Shown here in pieces: positions 61,036-64,000 of a stretch of 64,000 nt of DNA (within the stretch, counting starts at the first letter, position 1; each line of letters starts with the position of its first letter). Under the pieces are notes generated by a model that was given only the letters and a program-made list of their open reading frames with translations, was not told the origin of the DNA and made no database searches. A program made the translations under genes and the position numbers. Origin of the DNA: Paenibacillus sp. FSL H8-0548 (lineage in GTDB: Bacteria > Bacillota > Bacilli > Paenibacillales > Paenibacillaceae); the NCBI RefSeq assembly GCF_038630985.1, contig NZ_CP152049.1, forward strand, positions 7,287,570-7,351,569, in the 5' to 3' direction.

Positions 61036-61659
61036 TTACTGTCTTAACGAAATAACAACACGACGATTCGGCTCGTCGCCCTTGCTAAAGGTTTTCACCT
61101 TTGGGTGGTTCTGCAACTGCGAATGAATGACCTTCCGCTCATGGGGTGACATTGGCTCCAAGACAACCTCTTTCCTGGTACGAATGACCCGTCCTGCTAA
61201 CCGATCGGATAAATCCGCTAACGTCTTGCGGCGGCGCTCTCGAAAATCCTCTGCATCGAGTACGATACGCAGATGACTGTCTGAATAACGATTAGCCACA
61301 ATATTTACTAAGTACTGTAATGCATCCAACGTTTGTCCGCGACGTCCAATCAGCATACCGAGATCTCCGCTGCCAGATACAGCAAGATGAGTTCCCTCTC
61401 TTGTTTGCTTACGATCGATGTTCACTTGCAGCCCCATCGTACCAGCTACTTCACGGAGAAATTGCTCCGCTTCCAGTATAGGATCGGGTATAAGCTCAAG
61501 TTCTACTTTCGCTTCCTTTGCACCGAACAGTCCGAAAAAACCTTTTGTCGGCTGTTCAAGCACAACTTGTTTAACGCGGTCTTCAGTTACTTGCAATTGT
61601 GATAATCCGTTCCGTACAGCATCTTCTACCGTTTTCCCCGATGCAATGATTTTCTTCAT
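61036..61659 (-). CDS. jag: RNA-binding protein Jag/KhpB (SpoIIIJ-associated)
   Basis: 207 residues: an N-terminal Jag domain (MKKIIASGKTVEDAVRNGLS), a KH domain with LIGRRGQTLDALQYLVN, and a C-terminal R3H domain with PHERKVIHSQLQNHP. It binds RNA and affects cell wall synthesis and division. It overlaps the yidC stop by four bases (ATGA). Confidence 0.95.
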   Translation of the reverse strand: MKKIIASGKTVEDAVRNGLSQLQVTEDRVKQVVLEQPTKGFFGLFGAKEAKVELELIPDPILEAEQFLREVAGTMGLQVNIDRKQTREGTHLAVSGSGDLGMLIGRRGQTLDALQYLVNIVANRYSDSHLRIVLDAEDFRERRRKTLADLSDRLAGRVIRTRKEVVLEPMSPHERKVIHSQLQNHPKVKTFSKGDEPNRRVVISLRQ

Positions 61660-62438
61660 TTCGCAGGGGCCTCCTTACCCTTTTCAGATGAACGAACGTA
61701 AAGGAAGTAGTTTTGAACAATCGTATACACGTTACTATAAACCCAGTACAGCGGAAGTGCTGCTGGGAAGGATATAGCCATTACGAAAATGAGCACAGGG
61801 AAAATCGCCAGCATCATCCCCATACCTGGCATCGTTTGCGTTTGCTGCTTTTGCATCATTTTTGATTGAATGAATGTTGTTGCGGCTGCAAGAATCGGCA
61901 ATATATAATAAGGATCCTTCTCGCCAAGCTCAAGCCACAAGAAAGTATGCTCACGAATATCAGGGTTCTTATAGATAGAATTGTACAATGCGATGAAAAT
62001 CGGCATTTGTACAATCAGCGGCAAGCAACCTGCCATTGGGTTAACCTTATGCGTTTGGAACAGCTTCATTGTTTCTTCTTGCTGCTTCTGAGGGTTATCC
62101 TTATGTTTCTTCTTAATTTCAGCCATTTGCGGCTGCAAAGCTTGCATTGCCTTTGAACTGCGGTACTGCTTAAGCGTTAATGGTAAGATCAACGTTCTTA
62201 CAATGATCGTCAGGAGCAATATAGCAAGTCCGTAGGACCCTTTAAACCAGCCTGCGAACGTATCGAGCGTAATTGCAAAGTAATAAACAACATTCTTCTC
62301 CCAGAAGTTCCCCAACAATAAATCCTCAGTTTTTGTCGTCTGATCTGTTGGAGCTCCGCATCCTGCTAGAACACCCATGAGCAGAACAAGGCCAAGCACT
62401 AAAATCCACTTCTTGTTTTTTGTCCAAAAAAACAACAT
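61656..62438 (-). CDS. yidC: Membrane protein insertase YidC/SpoIIIJ
   Basis: 260 residues: a lipoprotein-type signal peptide (lipobox VLAGC at about residue 27) followed by five membrane segments of the Oxa1/YidC fold. The conserved hydrophilic-groove arginine is in RTLILPLTLKQYRSSKAM. It inserts proteins in the membrane, and the SpoIIIJ type is needed in sporulation. The 230-base gap to rnpA contains no gene. Confidence 0.95.
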   Translation of the reverse strand: MLFFWTKNKKWILVLGLVLLMGVLAGCGAPTDQTTKTEDLLLGNFWEKNVVYYFAITLDTFAGWFKGSYGLAILLLTIIVRTLILPLTLKQYRSSKAMQALQPQMAEIKKKHKDNPQKQQEETMKLFQTHKVNPMAGCLPLIVQMPIFIALYNSIYKNPDIREHTFLWLELGEKDPYYILPILAAATTFIQSKMMQKQQTQTMPGMGMMLAIFPVLIFVMAISFPAALPLYWVYSNVYTIVQNYFLYVRSSEKGKEAPAK

Positions 62439-62668
62439 TAAAACTCCTCTCTGAGAGCCATTACATCAAGCGTTAACGGCTATGGCCGAACCCTTGCAGC
62501 TTAGCAATTGTTTCATAGTGTATATAGACATTACTCAACTTATATTTCATTCTAAACTATACCATAATTTATGGGACAAGGAAACTACAGGACTGCTTGT
62601 GCATCCGCTTTCTAAACCTCAACTGAACAGCTTGTTTTGGACACGCCAAGCAAGCAACCAGAATCTCG

Positions 62669-63040
62669 CTAATCTGCCTGCTTATCCTTCGTATAGTTGA
62701 TACTTTTCAGCAAACCGGCTTTCTTCAAAACATGAAGAACACTCTTCTCCATTTCCTTCATCTTCATTAGCGTAGCTGGCTTTCTTACTATTAGTATGAA
62801 GTCGGTTTTGGGAACGATCCGATTGGCCTGGTGACGAACAATTTCCTTGATCATTCGGCGCATACGATTGCGAACAACCGCATTTCCTATTTTCTTACTC
62901 GCAGATACACCTAGGCGAAAAGGCTCCGCCACCGGCTGCTTCGACCAATAAACGACAAATTGCCCGTTTGCAAACGATTTGCCGCCTCTATAAATTCGGC
63001 TAAAGTCTTCTCGATTTCGAAGACGCAGTTTTCTATGCAC
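62669..63040 (-). CDS. rnpA: Ribonuclease P protein component
   Basis: 123 residues with the RnpA signature KKIGNAVVRNRMRRMIKEI and the N-terminal LRNREDFSRIYRGGKSFAN. It is the protein cofactor of RNase P, which trims tRNA 5' ends. The start is GTG at 63040 (first residues MHRKLRL). It lies behind rpmH, with a terminator-like hairpin between. Confidence 0.96.
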   Translation of the reverse strand: MHRKLRLRNREDFSRIYRGGKSFANGQFVVYWSKQPVAEPFRLGVSASKKIGNAVVRNRMRRMIKEIVRHQANRIVPKTDFILIVRKPATLMKMKEMEKSVLHVLKKAGLLKSINYTKDKQAD

Positions 63041-63133
63041 GACTGATAGCCCACCGTTCTTTCATTGATCTTCTATGTACCCTAGGATGAGAGCAGCATA
63101 ATTAGCCTGCTCCCGCTCCTCAACCTCGCAAGC

Positions 63134-63162
63134 AAAAAAAAAAGACCACCGGACGTGGTCTT
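63134..63162 (-). terminator. Hairpin with T-run between rpmH and rnpA
   Basis: AAGACCAC and its complement form an 8-bp stem with a 5-base loop, followed by ten T residues on the minus strand. It may partly stop transcription after rpmH and so set the ratio of L34 to RnpA. Confidence 0.85.
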
Positions 63163-63166
63163 CTGC

Positions 63167-63301
63167 TTATGCGCTCAATACTTTTCTTCCTCTTTGACGA
63201 CGCGTTGCCAAGATCTTACGTCCGTTCTTCGTGCTCATCCGTTTGCGGAATCCATGAACTTTCGCACGTTTGCTTACATTAGGTCTAAATGTAGGTCTCA
63301 T
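63167..63301 (-). CDS. rpmH: 50S ribosomal protein L34
   Basis: 44 residues, beginning [20 protein letters not shown] and ending in the usual basic [14 protein letters not shown] precedes the ATG. It is the first gene left of the origin on the minus strand, as in almost all bacteria. Confidence 0.97.
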   Translation of the reverse strand: MRPTFRPNVSKRAKVHGFRKRMSTKNGRKILATRRQRGRKVLSA

Positions 63302-63486
63302 CGTTTTGCACCTCCTATACTGCGTGTTTCCAAATCAAGCGCAACGGCTCTCGCCGTCTTGTGTGACGGAGCAGCATCGTTTCGCGGTGAAATATAAGCA
63401 GCTCTATAAGTATAACACATACACAGCCTTATATTTAAAAAAACGCTTTTTTTATTAAACCATGCTGGGCTTCAAAAGTCAATGAC

Positions 63487-63574
63487 CGTCCTTTGGCGGC
63501 GCCTGCGCATTTCATTCCCAGAAATATAGGCGGTGTATACATGTGAAACTTATACACCGCCTATATTTTAAAAA
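63487..63574. repeat. Dispersed repeat R2, copy B with perfect hairpin
   Basis: Begins CGTCCTTTGGCGGCGCCTGC and contains an 18-bp perfect inverted repeat (63522-63539 and 63551-63568) around the loop CATGTGAAACT. It matches 50417-50500 and, in part, 5525-5545 (AAATATAGGCGGAGTATAAG). It lies between rpmH and the DnaA boxes. Confidence 0.75.
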
Positions 63575-63588
63575 ATCCGAATCCCGTC

Positions 63589-63919
63589 TGTGGATAAATG
63601 TATGAAACGGTCATGTTTATCAAAAACTAATAACATGTGCACAATCCACATGAGGGTCTAACGAACTTTGTCGAAATCTTAACAAGATATAAACAATATG
63701 TAGTGGTGTAGATAACTTTTATGCACAAGCAGTTGAGAATGTGGATAAAATATGCGAATTCGTTGAAATATAAGGGATCTTTTGCTATGATTATTATGTT
63801 TTCATTGTGGATTAGATCAATATTGCCTCATAATTATCAACAGCCTGTGGATAACATTGTGAACAAACTCATCCCCTATTTATAACTCATCTGCATAATC
63901 TGCTTAACAATGTGGATGC
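63589..63919. other. DnaA box cluster, part of oriC
   Basis: Three perfect DnaA boxes (TGTGGATAA) at 63589-63597, 63740-63748 and 63846-63854. Near matches lie at 63642-63650, 63806-63814, 63834-63842 and 63911-63919. Strand and spacing vary. The AT-rich surroundings and the position between rpmH and dnaA mark this as part of the replication origin, which may continue beyond dnaA. Confidence 0.88.
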
Positions 63920-63984
63920 TTTCGTTATAATACCCTGATTTTCGACAATTTTTCTTGTAACTGCGCCATTCATGGCGATTCGGA

Positions 63985-64000
63985 TAAGGAGTGACAGTCT
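63985..64000 (+). promoter_or_regulatory. Probable ribosome binding site of dnaA
   Basis: AAGGAG at 63986-63991 followed by TGACAGTCT up to the window edge. With rpmH on the other side of the DnaA boxes, dnaA is expected to start at or just after base 64001. The coding sequence itself is not visible. Confidence 0.6.

Noticed and set aside
47667..62483. Shared short words such as GCGTTAACGGCT at 47668 and 62470
   Set aside because: The match is too short and its flanks differ; it could be chance or part of poorly defined hairpins.
1..64000. Search for CRISPR arrays, phage genes, toxin-antitoxin pairs and defence islands
   Set aside because: No regularly spaced repeats, phage structural genes or known defence genes were seen in the window.

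Overview
The window comes from a spore-forming Firmicute, most likely Paenibacillus or a close relative in the Paenibacillaceae, on the lagging side of the chromosomal replication origin. The right end shows this directly. From right to left on the minus strand run rpmH, rnpA, yidC/spoIIIJ, jag, mnmE, mnmG, rsmG, noc, parA/soj and parB/spo0J, with two parS sites. To the right of rpmH lies a cluster of DnaA boxes, and the window stops on what looks like the ribosome binding site of dnaA. Sporulation genes (yyaC, a gerA-type germination operon with a sigma-G-like promoter, spoIIIJ/jag) fit this assignment. The organism call is inference; nothing here names a species.

Layout. 1-3.2 kb: start of gdpP (c-di-AMP phosphodiesterase), yybS, a CBS-pair protein and an LCP-family envelope protein. 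3.4-7.8 kb: small membrane proteins, a CorC/HlyC-type transporter, an AI-2E-family permease and two frameshifted small genes. 8.0-11.8 kb: a gerA-gerC-gerB operon. 11.8-17.6 kb: an Mrp Na+/H+ antiporter operon with mrpA and mrpB fused. 18-24.9 kb: two unrelated ABC-2 export systems, each beside a TetR regulator, separated by decayed DNA that contains a betaine-transporter (BCCT) remnant. 25-33.4 kb: ehuB-C-D-A and ectA-B-C-D for uptake and synthesis of ectoine and hydroxyectoine, broken between ectB and ectC by a complete IS1182-type element. 33.4-34.7 kb: AT-rich non-coding DNA and a dead IS3 remnant. 34.8-38.9 kb: UspA plus a SulP transporter, a recombinase-like protein without catalytic residues, a DUF202 protein, and two broken transporter genes (ClC and MFS). 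38.9-45.4 kb: an arsenic locus with divergent halves. The minus half holds a cysteine-rich MarR regulator and two flavoproteins. The plus half holds arsC-arsR-arsB-arsC-arsI and a protein-tyrosine-phosphatase-like gene. 45.8-64 kb: core chromosome (rpsR-ssb-rpsF, tRNA-Ser, MscS, yyaC, cysteine desulfurase, par/noc, gid genes, rpmH, origin).

The stretch between yybS-gdpP and rpsR (about 2-45 kb) looks like an accessory island set into conserved core genes. It is dominated by stress functions: osmotic (Mrp, ectoine, BCCT remnant, MscS nearby), metalloid (ars) and export. It also collects IS elements, truncated genes and frameshifts.

The parts most worth a second look are: (1) the arsenic locus, where vicinal cysteine pairs recur in the MarR regulator, a flavoprotein tail, ArsR and the ArsI-like protein, and where a repeated operator-like sequence lies before both MarR and the flavoprotein genes; (2) the full-length serine-recombinase homologue that has lost its nucleophile and catalytic arginines; (3) several families of short dispersed repeats, one copy of which sits between 23-bp direct repeats. 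All boundaries and functions were read by eye from the sequence without database searches.
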